This document shows, in pieces, positions 31,301 through 42,100 of a stretch of DNA of 64,000 bases. Under the pieces are notes generated by a model, which saw only the letters and a list, made by a program, of their open reading frames with translations, did not search any database and had not been told where the DNA came from. A program made the position numbers and the translations under genes. Numbering within the stretch: position 1 is the first letter of the stretch; the number at the start of each line of letters is the position of its first letter. This DNA is from Bursaphelenchus xylophilus (lineage: Eukaryota; Nematoda; Chromadorea; Rhabditida; Aphelenchoididae): NCBI GenBank assembly GCA_904066235.2, contig CAJFCV020000001.1:682001-746000 (forward strand), written 5' to 3'.

Positions 31301-32129
31301 TCTCGCTCAAGCCTTGCTAATGACGTCTTGCGACCTGGTAGCCACGGCCAAGCCTTGGCAAGTCCAAACCGAAACCGTCAAGGTCATCTTCGAGGAGTTT
31401 TATGAGCAGGTAAGTTAGTATATACGTTTTTCCAAAAGTGCGTAGACTGTCCTTAGAAGGTCTTGCGTAGAAGGTCGTACCGTGGTAAAACCCCCATTTG
31501 CAATAAAAAAGTTTGTTATAGAGAGATCTTACACAACGGTTTTGAAAGACTCTTCTTACACATCAAAACCTCTCTATAACGAACAGTTTCAAAGGTCATC
31601 GTTTTTCGGCCAAAATTCACCTTCGTTGGACGAAATGGTTTTATCAAACTGTCGGGAAAATAATGAGCCCTCTGTCGCATGAAAATCGCATCGCCACTGA
31701 GAAAATGAATTGTTTCGCGACAATATCAAATTGCTCTTCAGTTCAGCGACGCGATTGGTGCAGCTATTATACATTGCGCTCATTATTTTCCCGACAGACT
31801 TATAGAATTGAAAAAAGCGTAGCAATGTACATTTATTACATCTTCAGGGAGATGCGGAACGTCTGAACGGACGAGATCCCCAGCCAATGATGGATCGAAG
31901 CCATGCCAATGAACTGCCTCAAATGCAAGTGGGATTCATCACTGGGATTTGTGTTCCATGCTATCAAGCCATCTCCCAGGTGGTCCCCGAAGCCGATGAG
32001 TTGAGGGAGAGGTCCGAGTAAGCTCCGATATCTTCTAACTAGTATCGTTTTAGATACAACCTAAAGAAATGGAAGGAACTTGCCGAAGAACAGGAGCAAA
32101 AGAAGCTGCAGGAGAATGGTGGTGGATAA
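25385..32129 (+). CDS. pde-5: GAF-domain cyclic nucleotide phosphodiesterase (12 exons)
   Basis: Class I 3',5'-cyclic nucleotide phosphodiesterase of the PDE10/PDE5/PDE11 group, hydrolysing cGMP and/or cAMP. Exons: 25385-25564, 26093-26432, 27311-27405, 27447-27742, 28324-28485, 28851-29105, 29188-29274, 30167-30317, 30545-30873, 31298-31409, 31848-32017, 32054-32129; all phases match, 750 residues. The ATG is 5 nt after TTTCAG, suggesting SL trans-splicing. Residues 61-205 hold what looks like a reduced first GAF domain. GAF-B follows (about 225-410) with the NK-x4-F-x3-DE motif (N367, K368, F373, D377, E378). Catalytic domain: HNWTH (H496, H500), CHDLDH (H533, D534), TDLAL, SCDL (D644) and the nucleotide-clamp glutamine Q696 in MQVGF. 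The short C-terminal tail is [12 protein letters not shown]. Intron 9 is GC-AG. Family A MITEs sit in seven introns. The symbol follows the C. elegans GAF-PDE and is by recalled similarity. Confidence 0.93.
25796..25883. repeat. MITE family A2, deleted copy (pde-5 intron 1)
   Basis: Left end ATCAGTCTGTCGGGAAAATA; only about 90 bp, ending in a truncated AGACTGAT. Confidence 0.75.
25884..26044. repeat. MITE family A1 (pde-5 intron 1)
   Basis: Directly abuts the previous copy; full length, both termini present. Confidence 0.88.
26489..26646. repeat. MITE family A1 (pde-5 intron 2)
   Basis: Full length with near-consensus interior. Confidence 0.88.
26669..27035. repeat. family C pieces (pde-5 intron 2)
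   Basis: A left terminus (CAAGGGAAATACTCCAAGTG) at 26669, then an internal part in opposite orientation at about 26755-27035 ('gagagagtacgcaaaaagcgg', 'gaacgatctttgtggc'). Confidence 0.6.
27066..27296. repeat. TA-target palindromic MITE (CAGTGGCGGATC)
   Basis: 231-bp element with long inverted repeats starting CAGTGGCGGATC and flanked by TA on both sides (27064-27065, 27297-27298). Arms continue through 'accattttg(t/c)atcc' to 'gcaaaatacctcc'. Tc1/mariner type. It ends only 14 bp before pde-5 exon 3. Confidence 0.85.
27805..27959. repeat. MITE family A1 (pde-5 intron 4)
   Basis: Full length, both termini present. Confidence 0.85.
27980..28030. repeat. family D fragment (pde-5 intron 4)
   Basis: 'ttttttgcacagtgcacgcc' and surrounding A/T. 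Confidence 0.4.
28156..28303. repeat. MITE family A1 (pde-5 intron 4)
   Basis: Full length; its right end lies 20 bp before exon 5. Confidence 0.85.
28537..28625. repeat. MITE family A2, left half (pde-5 intron 5)
   Basis: 'aataatgtggatttgtcgcg' then 'ccttggaatc'; right half absent. Confidence 0.7.
28655..28806. repeat. MITE family A, hybrid A1/A2 (pde-5 intron 5)
   Basis: Left arm starts 'aataatgaaca' (A1-like) while the right arm ends 'tccacattattttcccgaca' (A2). The two outer arms belong to different subtypes. Confidence 0.75.
29420..29665. repeat. AGTACTATA palindromic satellite (pde-5 intron 7)
   Basis: Repeated 'tagtactatatagtac', 'tgatactat(g)gagtac' and 'tagtactat(c)tgatac' blocks in three clusters separated by about 90 bp. 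Confidence 0.65.
29680..29970. repeat. family C copy (pde-5 intron 7)
   Basis: 'ggccgtatctttg', 'tttcatgcc', and right end 'actttgagtacttccctttt'. Confidence 0.6.
29995..30150. repeat. MITE family A1 (pde-5 intron 7)
   Basis: Full length; its right terminus is followed after 12 bp by the CAG acceptor of exon 8. Confidence 0.85.
30333..30476. repeat. MITE family A2 (pde-5 intron 8)
   Basis: 'aataatgtggatt' ... 'aatccacattgttttcccga'. Confidence 0.85.
30872..30879 (+). other. GC splice donor of pde-5 intron 9
   Basis: AG|GCAAGT at 30873/30874. The only GT nearby (after AGGCAA) would break the frame; the GC donor joins CAT-AG|G-ATT and restores the family sequence [18 protein letters not shown] donors with the extended consensus AG|GCAAGT are known in nematodes. 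Confidence 0.8.
30910..31195. repeat. family T copies (pde-5 intron 9)
   Basis: 'aaaaagtatccgtgatactt' at about 30918 and 'gtatcatggatatcttttga' at about 31159, each followed by 'tactttt'. Confidence 0.65.
31643..31802. repeat. MITE family A1 (pde-5 intron 10)
   Basis: Full length, both termini present. Confidence 0.85.
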
Positions 32130-32202
32130 CCCTTCGTAAAATATTTTCTTTATGGCAAAAATAGGAGATTTTTACTTTGCAAAGATAATGTGAATCTAAT
32201 AT

Positions 32203-32208
32203 AATAAA
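32203..32208 (+). terminator. poly(A) signal of pde-5
   Basis: AATAAA 74 nt after the stop codon, just before a family A copy. Confidence 0.65.
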
Positions 32209-32222
32209 CAGGAACAATTTTT

Positions 32223-32369
32223 GCAGTCTGTCGGGAAGATAATGAACATTCTGGCGCATCGAAAATCGCATCGCCGTCGATAAAATAAATTGTGTCGCGA
32301 AGAAAGTGAGATTGCTTTTGCTTCAGCGATGCAGCGACATTGTGTTCATTATTTTCCCGACAGACTGAT
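32223..32369. repeat. MITE family A1
   Basis: Full length, immediately 3' of pde-5. Confidence 0.85.
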
Positions 32370-32379
32370 ACTATATAAG

Positions 32380-32815
32380 GGAAGAACGGAAAAAGTTCCT
32401 TTTTCTGGCCCCGCGCGTCGCAGCTTGCGCCCTGGTTTCCATGCAGACTGCGAATAAAAATAGGAAACAGCCTAAGCGCAAAAACTAAGCCTAAGGCAAA
32501 GGCTAAACTAAGCCTAAACTGCCTAAGCCTGAAATTCCTTGCAACCGGAATTGTTCGGGCGCAAACTGCAAACCCTTCTTTTCGCTGGGGCCAGAAAAAG
32601 GAATTTTCACCGGGAAGAACTCTATAAACCGCGATTGCGCTTTTCGGAGAGTTGGTTTTGCACGGCTTGAAAATTTTCAAAGCCCGGGGGACCTTCGGCC
32701 CGGCCCCTGAATTTTTTTTGAAATTTTTCATTTTTTCTTTTTTTCATTTGCCTGAAATTACTCCGAGATACTTGTCATGCTCCGTTCTTCGTAAGAAATA
32801 TCCAGCAGTCTCAAC
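32380..32815. other. gene-free intergenic stretch
   Basis: Contains repeated 'ctaagcct' / 'gcctaag' motifs at 32470-32535 and a self-complementary unit (ggaaaaagttcctttttctgg near 32390 against ccagaaaaaggaattttca near 32590). Possibly an unclassified foldback of about 200 bp. Confidence 0.35.
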
Positions 32816-32820
32816 CTGCC

Positions 32821-32934
32821 AACGAAAATCGCATCGCCGCCGAGAAAATGGACTGTGGGTCACAAAATCAAATTTCTTATCAATTCAGCGACGCGATTGG
32901 CACAGCGACATGCTCATTATTTTCCCGACAGACT
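32821..32934. repeat. MITE family A1, left end missing
   Basis: Begins at the inner 'cgaaaatcgcatcgccgccg' arm and keeps an intact right terminus. Confidence 0.8.
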
Positions 32935-32964
32935 AAAAATAAACAAAAACTTCAAACTTTTTGC

Positions 32965-32970
32965 TTTATT
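32965..32970 (-). terminator. poly(A) signal of nab-1
   Basis: AATAAA on the minus strand about 180 nt beyond the stop codon. Confidence 0.5.
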
Positions 32971-33148
32971 TATATTACTCTCCAAATTTACAAACAACTC
33001 TAAAAATGTTCTTCAAAAACAAAGAAAAAGTGTAAATATCACAATATTAATTTCACGTTTGAAAACCTGATTTGCTCTGTTCTGATAATAAATATAGACT
33101 TATTATAGAGGATATATATCTGCGTTGTCATTGATAGGTAAGTAAAAA

Positions 33149-36100
33149 TTATGACGTCATCTTCAAGGTCCTTTGACGACTCTCTTTCTCGAGGATTTTG
33201 CGCTCCCGCTCAATGCGCTGCTTGATGGTCTTGATCTTCTTCTTGATGATGGCACGGTCCGAGTGGTTTTGAATCCCCATGGTCTGGAAAGATTGGTTTT
33301 AATGTTGAAAATGACTTTGATAAGCATGAAATATGGCAGAAATGTAGAGCAAAGCAATTTTCTCCAAAAAGAAAAAAAAGTATCATGGATACTTTTTGAT
33401 ACTTTTTTAAAAAACGTTATTTTTCATGTACGAGCATCTTTTTTCCATTTTTGCATTAAAAAAGCATTTACTCCTAAAAGTATCAAAAAGTATCCATGAT
33501 ACTTTTTGATACTTTTTTGAAAAGGCGTTATATTTTGACTAAAAACATCTCCTTTTTGCATTTTTTGCTCTCAGAACGTATTCTCCAAAAAGTATCAAGA
33601 AGTATCATGGATACTTTTTGACACTTTTCCAAAAAAAACGTTATACTTTTACTAAAAACATGTTTTTCGAACTTTTTTGTTTTCAAAACCGCCTACTTTT
33701 AGCTTGCTTCCATCCAAATCTAGAAAGCGGGGGCCAGTGATTTGATTGACAGAGAACTCGGGGATGTATTTATCCAGTCCCATGTGAATCAAGAGCTGAC
33801 AAACCTCGTCGATGTTCCATTGAAGAACTTGGAGACCCTGGAAAGGGATAAATTATAGGTAATAGTATAGAGCGAACAGCTCACCTGAGCCTCCACATTT
33901 TCCCTCCAGAACTCGTTTTCCCCATGCACATAGCGTTTCCGCAACGAGAACAGCATCCGTCGTTGATGATGGAGGAATTTCTGCGGTACGGCGGGAGAGG
34001 TGGGCTCGGAAATTCGAGGGATTGGCGAGTCGCATGCCGACGACGGCGGCATATAACGCTCTTCGCCGTATTCGTCGAGATAGTAGGCGCCACCCATGAA
34101 GCGCTCGTATACATGAGGCGCAGCACTGAGTGGGATGGAGCGAGGGGTCTGAAAGTGGAAATTGGAGTTGAAATGATGAGTAGGGAAAGGGAAGGCAAAT
34201 TTTTGGCAAATTTGAGGAATTTTGCGAATTTTTAGACTAGAATTTTGTAACAACAAGGCATCTACGAGATGTTTTTACAAAGACAATTGAGATTATTCTC
34301 TTCAATGACAAAAATTTTGACTTATTTTTTTATAAAGTGCATTTCTAGTCAAATGTAATCAGTTTTCCCAAAAAAAGTGTCAAAAAGTATCCATGAAACC
34401 TTTTGATACTTTTTGGCCCAAAACAACGCTGGTGCTCTTTTTTCTATCTATCAAATGTATTTCTTAACAAATGCAACGACAAAGCATTTTATTAACAACA
34501 AAAGTGTCAAAAAGTATTAAAAGGTATCCATGATACCTTATGATGCTTTTTGATACTTTTCGCCCAAAAAAATCTTGTTGCTTCATTAGTTTTTTATAAA
34601 TTGCATTTCTAATCAAATGCAATGATTTTCCCCGAAAAAGTATCAAAAAGTATCCATGATAACTTTTGATACTTTTCGACCCCAAACGGTCAATAATTAC
34701 CCAGCTTAGACCCCGTAGTGTCCGTAGTCCCTAACGCCCTCAAAACGACCAAAATAAATTCAAATTCACTCACCAATCCCGCATGTCGAGCGCCCCTCGG
34801 CACCGGTCGATCAAACTGCTCATGGCCAAACTGCTCCTTCTCATGTCGCATTTTTGGCTGCGGCTTCTCCTTCTTCTCCATTCTTTCGCTCGTTTGCTTT
34901 TCGTTTTGCGGCGGTAGGGGCGGTGGTTTATTCGGCGCCTCCTGCGCAACCCTGTCCACGTTATGTCTGGTCAATGTGTCGTCGTTGGTCTGAACGGCGT
35001 TGTTTTTCTTGTCTCTCGCCACCACCGTGGCCAACTGCTCGCGGAGACGGTTCAGCTCGGTTTGAACTTGGTCCGTCCGCGTTTTGTCGTTCATTTCCAG
35101 CTTCTTTTCGAGCTCCTCTATCCGCTCTTTCATCTGGCCGAGCATGGTGCCGTAGTGCTCGTCCTTCTCTCTGGAAAGCGGAGAGTTATATTGGGAAGTT
35201 TGGGTGAACTTTTAAAGCTTTGCTAACGAAAATTTCGAAGAGCCAATGGTTTGACTTAATACTCCACCGGTGGTTCAGAAGCAAACACTAAAAACGCTTT
35301 CCTCGCCTTTTTTTTTGAATTTTCTTTTGTAAGTTTCTACCGTAGAATGCTGAATCTTTCGACAAACAAGCAATTTTTTCGATGCGAATAACAAGATTTT
35401 TTTTGGCGGAGAACTTATCAAAAAAAAAATTTTTTTAGCTACGACCGGTCGATATTTTTTATTTGGCTTGTGTAGCTTTCCAAGATCAAAAACTTTCCTG
35501 AAAGTTTTCGCTCCGTTTTGGAGACACAGTCAACATATCTAAACATTGTTCTATAGAAATCGATTTCGTAATTTGCTACTGTATAGTGTTTGTAATGTTC
35601 TCTCACCTCAATTTCCACTCCTGATCCCTCTCCACTTCGATCAATTTCCTCTCCCGCTCTTGATAGCTTCGGAGCATTTGTCGGGCTTGGTCGTACTTCG
35701 TCTCCAACTGATTGTAATGCGTTCTGGTGCTCTTGAGGACCTCCTCCATCTGGCTGGCCTTCTTGTTCGAGTCCTGGAGTTCCACTTCCAACGCCTGGAT
35801 GCGGCGTTGAATTTCGGACGCCGGATCGGGCAGTTTCGGAGGCAACGCTGGTGGCAGTGAGTTCTCTCTGAATCGGCGGTTCAGCACGTCATCTTCGTCC
35901 TCGGACTCGGCCACTCTTCCATACGGTGATTCACTCGGCACTTTGGAGTATATATTGTCGTTCTCTCGTTGTTTGAACGCAAGTTTTGCTCTGTCCGACT
36001 CTAGCGACTGCTTGATGAGGGCCGCAACTTCGCTCTCCTCCAAATGCGGATCTCTTGCCACCACGAACTTGACATGGGCGCCAGTTCCGCGCAGGGTTTG

Positions 36101-39100
36101 CGCGGCGAACAGTTGACTCACCCCCACCAACGAGGTCCCATCCACGCTGACGATCTGATCGCCCACTTGAATGCGGCCATTCCGATCCAACGCCGAGCCG
36201 GGCGTAATGCTCTTGACGAAAATTCCCAACTTCTCCAGTCCGAAGTCGGCTCCCACGCCCATGCCGATGATGCTGAAGCCGAGGCCTTCCTGCCCCTTCT
36301 CCACCTCCACCTCGAACATGTCCATCTTGTCCAGCCGCCGCTCCAGCTCGTACTCGGCCGACGAGGCGTACGGGTCGATCTCGTCGTTCCGGCGGTCGTA
36401 CTCGTCCACGCCGTGCGTCTTGAACACTTTGATGGGCGCCGTGCTGAACGACACCTTCTTGGCGCCGCTGGCATCACGATCCGGCGACAGTCCGCGCAAC
36501 GTCTCGAAGCCGCCCGACAGCGTGGAGTCGGTGGATTGGTGACGAGGCAGCGTGGAGAAGGCGGGCATCTTGTCGCTGCTGTTGGTGTTGGAGAGTTGGT
36601 TCAGGGAGAAGGAGTTGGCTGGGGGACGCTGAAAAAAGGGGGTGTAAATATTGGCCTCGAAATATATATGTGCAGGTATGTATAAAAGGTTCAAAAAATG
36701 TCTGTTATACACATCAGTATGTCGGGAAAATAATGTGGATTTATCGCAGCTAAATGTGTCGCCTCGTCGCAAATTCCTCATCAAATCTCTCTAAACTTCA
36801 ACGTCGAAATATATATGTATGTATACAAGTATGTATCAAGGCCAAAAAAATATTTGTTATGCATATCAGTCTGCGGGAAAATAATGTGGATTTCTCGTAG
36901 AAAAATGCCTCTCCTCGTCGCAACTGCGCCAAAAAACCAAAAACTAGCCGTCGCAGAGCAATAAAAAGTGATTTAAAAGCGCGACAAATCCACATTATTT
37001 TCCCGACTGACTGATAAATAAGTTCCGAGGTCTCTAAAATAATTTTTTTTACATATTGACAGGGATTGTCGCACAGCTTGTCATCTAGTGGTCCATCAGA
37101 AGTATCAAAAGCAAAGAACGGAACCTATTGTTGATAGCTCACGACTTATTTTGAACGCGTTCCGATCAAAAATTATTCGAAAAAACAAATATTAAAATCA
37201 ACCAAAGCGTTTTTTGAGGATTTGTTTTTGAAATTTGACGCGAACCCGAACGGGTTTTGCAAGTTTTCGGGCTTATAACAGCATGTTTTGGAGTGTGATG
37301 TCTGACTGCTCAAAAATTTGTGAACTGTAGTCTATTGGGGACTCTGAGCAAGACCTTTGAAGGCCATAAAAGAGCTCACACATGACAGACTGGTAGTATG
37401 CGCTTGTCGGTAAAATAATGTGGATTTGTCGCGCCTTGGAATCGCTCATTATCGCTTTGTGACTAGAGGTGGCAATCGGGCCGGGCCGGGCCGAATTTTG
37501 CGGCCCGGCCCGCGGGCCGAAGTGACCAGGCCGGCCCTGGGCTTTTTCAAATTTGCTCAGGCCCGGCCCGGCCCGGTGAAAGCCCAGGCCGGCCCGGCCC
37601 GGCCCTGTTTGGCCCGATACTGCAAAAAGGTTGGATAAAACTTTATGCACTCTCTACTGGAACTTTTTATGTCTTCCAGCGGGGTTTTACGTCTATATGA
37701 GTGGAATTAAAACGTCTAGTCGGCTGACTGGAACAGCCGAACAGGTACCTAAAACCTAGCCAAAAAGTTGGATTGTGTCGATTTTTTTATCCTATAGAAA
37801 GTTAGCTATGTAAAAATATGGACGTTATGAGGCTACATGTTTAATCAAAAACTGCGTAGATGCGTTCATTTACCTCAAGGAATCAAATTACAGCGAAATG
37901 TTTAAGTTTATCATCAAAAATTCGAAGATTTGCCCGATCCTTGCATATTTGGGTGGGATTTTACATATACATAATCAGTGATTTTAAAGAGTTTGAAAAG
38001 GTGGTAAAACAGTATATAAGTCAAAAAGGTTTGATTTAATATCAATCCAACAATTCTGCTAAGCATTTGTGCTTTATTTTGCTGGTTCAGTATTAATTTT
38101 TTTCACTTATCCACCTTCCGGGCCGGGCCGGGCCAAGAGTCTCGGCCCGGCCGACGGGCCGAAGCGGTCAGGCCGGCCCTGGGCTTTTTCAAATCTGCTC
38201 AGGCCCGGCCCGGCCCGGCCCAATCACCGGGCCCGGCCGGGCCGGGCCGGGCCGGCCCAGCCCGATTGCCACCTCTATTTGTGACGGCTCTCCGCATCTA
38301 GAATTTGGTGCGCGACTGCGATGAGGCGCGACAGTTTACAGCGACGAATCCACATTATTTTCCCGACAAACTTTACCACCTTGGAAACAAAAAGAAAAGA
38401 GAAATGCACCGTGCAAAAAGGGGTTTTTCTGTGCACGGTGCGGGACCCGAGGAATGTCCGTGCACGTTGCAAAAATACTGTTCAAATTTTTCTTTCTCCT
38501 CACCTGATCCCGATGCTGTTCCAACGCCCCGAACTGGAATGTGTTCTTGGCCGACGGGGAGTTCGGACTGCCCGATTGTTGGCTTGGCCTTGGCTCTGAT
38601 GGCACACTGTCGCCGGATTCGGACGAATTATGCTCCTCTTCTCCTTTCTCGTTTTCAACGCCAAATCGGCGTTTGTAAAACGAGGGATCTCTCCAATAGG
38701 GCTCATACGAATTGTTCTGGGACTGTTTCGAGGCGGCGGATGGAGGAGTGTAGTTTGGTGGGGAATCGGGCGACTCTTTCTGCCGGCGATTGTCCAAAGT
38801 GGTGCTTTTGTAACTGAAAAAAATGGATTAGAATGAAGAATTTGGAGAATATCAAAGCCTTATCAGTTTCTCACTACAAAACTTTTTCTGGTTTTCGAAA
38901 TTTTGGGTTTTATTTTAAAGCCCTTGCGAAGTTTGGATGTCCGCGGTATTGAAATGGAAAGTTACTATTTCTATTCCTTTACATATATGATAGTACTAGT
39001 CCTATATAATTAGACGAGTTTTATTTGAAGTTTTGGTGACGCCTCAAAACATATTTATGCCTCACTTTTCAAAGGACTTTCGAGAATTGCGATCGGGACA

Positions 39101-42100
39101 TGGTCAACTTTAACCCGCGAGAAAAAAAGTTGCAGTAAAGTTATACCTTCTTTCTTATCGTGAATATATTGCTTGAACGTCGCTATTTAGTGGACCAAAA
39201 CGTTTCCCCAAATATTTTACTGCAGAGCCAGATATTGCCAAAATATATTTTTGTCCATTTTTTTTGGCGCACCTTGTATCCCCTTAAACTCACAGGCTAT
39301 TCGGTTTGTTCGGCTGTGCCAACGGCTGCCCGATTCTCGGCAACGAGTTGGAGAACGTCGGCGGCGGCGGAGTTTCGCTCTGGAATTTGCTGGCCACATG
39401 CTTCACTAGGCCGGTTGGGGCTCCGACATCGGTCCGCGGCGACTTTGTGATGCGGTCCAAGTCATCAGCCAGTTGATTGAAGTTCTTTTGCACTTGACTC
39501 GACGGCGACGAGGGCTCCGGCTTGAGGGGCGTCGAAGGCGCGCTGTTGCTGTGCATGGCGGTCGGCGATGAGGCGGCCGATGATGTAGTCGTGTTGGCGG
39601 AGGAGGTGGGAGAGTTCGGCGCCTCTTCGGCGGCTGGAAAATTGAAAAATGTGATTGGAAAGAAGTGAGAAAAAGAAAAAAATTATTTTGAAAAGTGAAC
39701 AAAAAAATTTGAATTTTCGCCAAAAAGGTATCAAAAAGTATCCAAAGTCACTACTGACACTTTTTGGAGAAAATGATTTTTTACAGAAAAGGGGGCAGGC
39801 AGAAAGAGCTGCTTGGTGACAAAAAATCACATTTTTTTAAAAAAGTATCAAAAAGTATCCATGATAACTTTTGATAACTTTTTAGAAAAAATCATTTTTG
39901 AATGCAAAAAAAATCAAAAAAAAAAAACTAATTGAAATAACAGACAGAAATAACGTTTTTTTATAAAAAACATCAAAAGGTATCCGTTGAGAAATTGTAG
40001 TAGTATTGCGGGATAAAAAAAGAGTTGTTTTGACTAGCCGATTTTGAGATTTCTACAAATATTTTGATAAGAGCGAAAAAAACGACAAAATTTAATTTCT
40101 CCAAAAAGATGAATTACATCTTCATGAGGGCCGCAGATACTCTGCAAAGATTATTTTTGACTCTTGGACGGCGCGATTTCCGCTTTTCGCACCCCATCTT
40201 TTTAATGAATTTTCGAAGGGTCGCTACGTAATCTTAGAAAAATAATATATATACGAGTATGGGAGTGAGTGAAACGTTGCTGTAAAATAATACGTCTCGT
40301 ACAAGATTATTAATTGGTTACCTAAAAAAAACAAGATAAAAACCCCTTAATGTGATACTGGTCGACGAGAAAAGTCTTTGGAAAGTGCCAGGAAAAGATA
40401 AATATTTTTTGCCAGTTTCCTCGCGTATTTTGAGCGGAAAAAATGATTTTTTGTGAAAAGATTACTCTCTACAGTAGAAAAAAGAATGAAACTTATGACT
40501 CCAAAATTCGCCAAAAAAGTGTCACATTTTTTCCAACTTTTAGCTAAAAATCTCGGTCGTTTCTGCAAAAAAAGGGAGCATGATTTGAGCGTCGCACTTG
40601 GGGTACATCCCTTGAAAAAAATGTAAAGATAATTTAGAAATGCCCTGGGGCATTTTTCAATCGACAATTTGTGCAACAACCCATTTTTTTATAAAATCCG
40701 ATCTTTTCCATTCCATATTCATCTGTCGGGAAAATAATGAGCACTCTGTCGCAGCGAAAATCGCATCGCCGCCAAGAAAACGAGTTGTGTCGCGCGAAAA
40801 TCATTTTTTTTGCACTTCAGCGACGCGATCGGCACAGCGACAAAGCGCTCATTATTTTCCCGACAAGTTGAGGTAAAAGTTCCTTATTCTGGCCACAACT
40901 TACAACTTTGCGGAAACTGGTCGGAATTAGCCCAAATTTAGCGTGCACGCTCAATTCATCGTTGTCAATGCCCGGACAGTGGATTTAGTTAGTGAGGTAC
41001 CTTCTTTTTTACGTACCACCTTACCCTTCAAAAACGACTGCAGCCTGTGATTTTACACCTTATTTGATGAAACATGCCCGGAACTAAACCTATTGAATCC
41101 GTATGGAACTAAATGAGTCGTCATAGCCTTTATAGGTACCCTTAAAACTATAGAGCTATTATAGTAATTCAGTTCCAGCTAGGTCAAAGCGTTTTTTCCT
41201 AACTTTAGTGCCCAAGCTTGGGCGCAGTTCGCGGGGTACCTTTTTTGTTGTCAAAATAAGGCACTTTTTCCCTAGTTGATATCTCGTCGCCAAATTACCC
41301 AAAATAACTTTTCCGAAAAGTCAGAAGCCCCGGGAAATGTCGGACATCTCCAATTCATATCCACTTGTCCGCACCCGCCGCTCTCCTCCTCTACTCTCCC
41401 GAAAAAGTAAAAGCGACCGGCCCCGAAACGGTTCCGCAAATTTTGCCAAACTTTTTTCGTCGTTTGCGTCAAAATTCTCGCGGGAAAACGGCGGGGAGCG
41501 CGCCGCGTCGGAGGGTGGGCGGATGTTTGGATCGAAAAACAAAGTTTTGGAATAAAAAAACGAACTTTTTGCCTGAATTCTTGATGGAATTGGGGAGCAG
41601 TAGGAGTGCATATTAAAGGTGTGCAAATTATTTTGAGGTAGATTTTGTGGGGAAGAAAAAATAATTAAAAATTCCCGAATTTGGTAAACAAAATATAGGT
41701 GTACTATACATCAGGCTGTCGGGAAAATAATGAGCACACTGTCGTTGCGGCAATTGCGTCGCTGAAGTGAAAGAAAATTGATTTTCTCGGCGGCGATGCG
41801 ATTTGTCGATGCGACAGAGTGCTCATTATTTTCCCGACAGACTGATACCAAGTATTTTAAAAGTGCGTAGGCACTCCGCTGAATCACCAAGCCCTCAGTC
41901 GCGTCAAGCAACGATGGGCGATTGCAAGGCGCTCCGAAAATCCACATTATTTCCCCGACAAACTTTAAAAACTTTTAAAAAAAATTTCTTTTTTGAACCC
42001 GACCGGTCAGACTGGGCATGTGACCAAAAAATTTTTTTGTTCGAAGCTTTAATATCAGTCTGTCGGGAAAATAATGACCGCCGATCGTGTTGCTAAAGTA

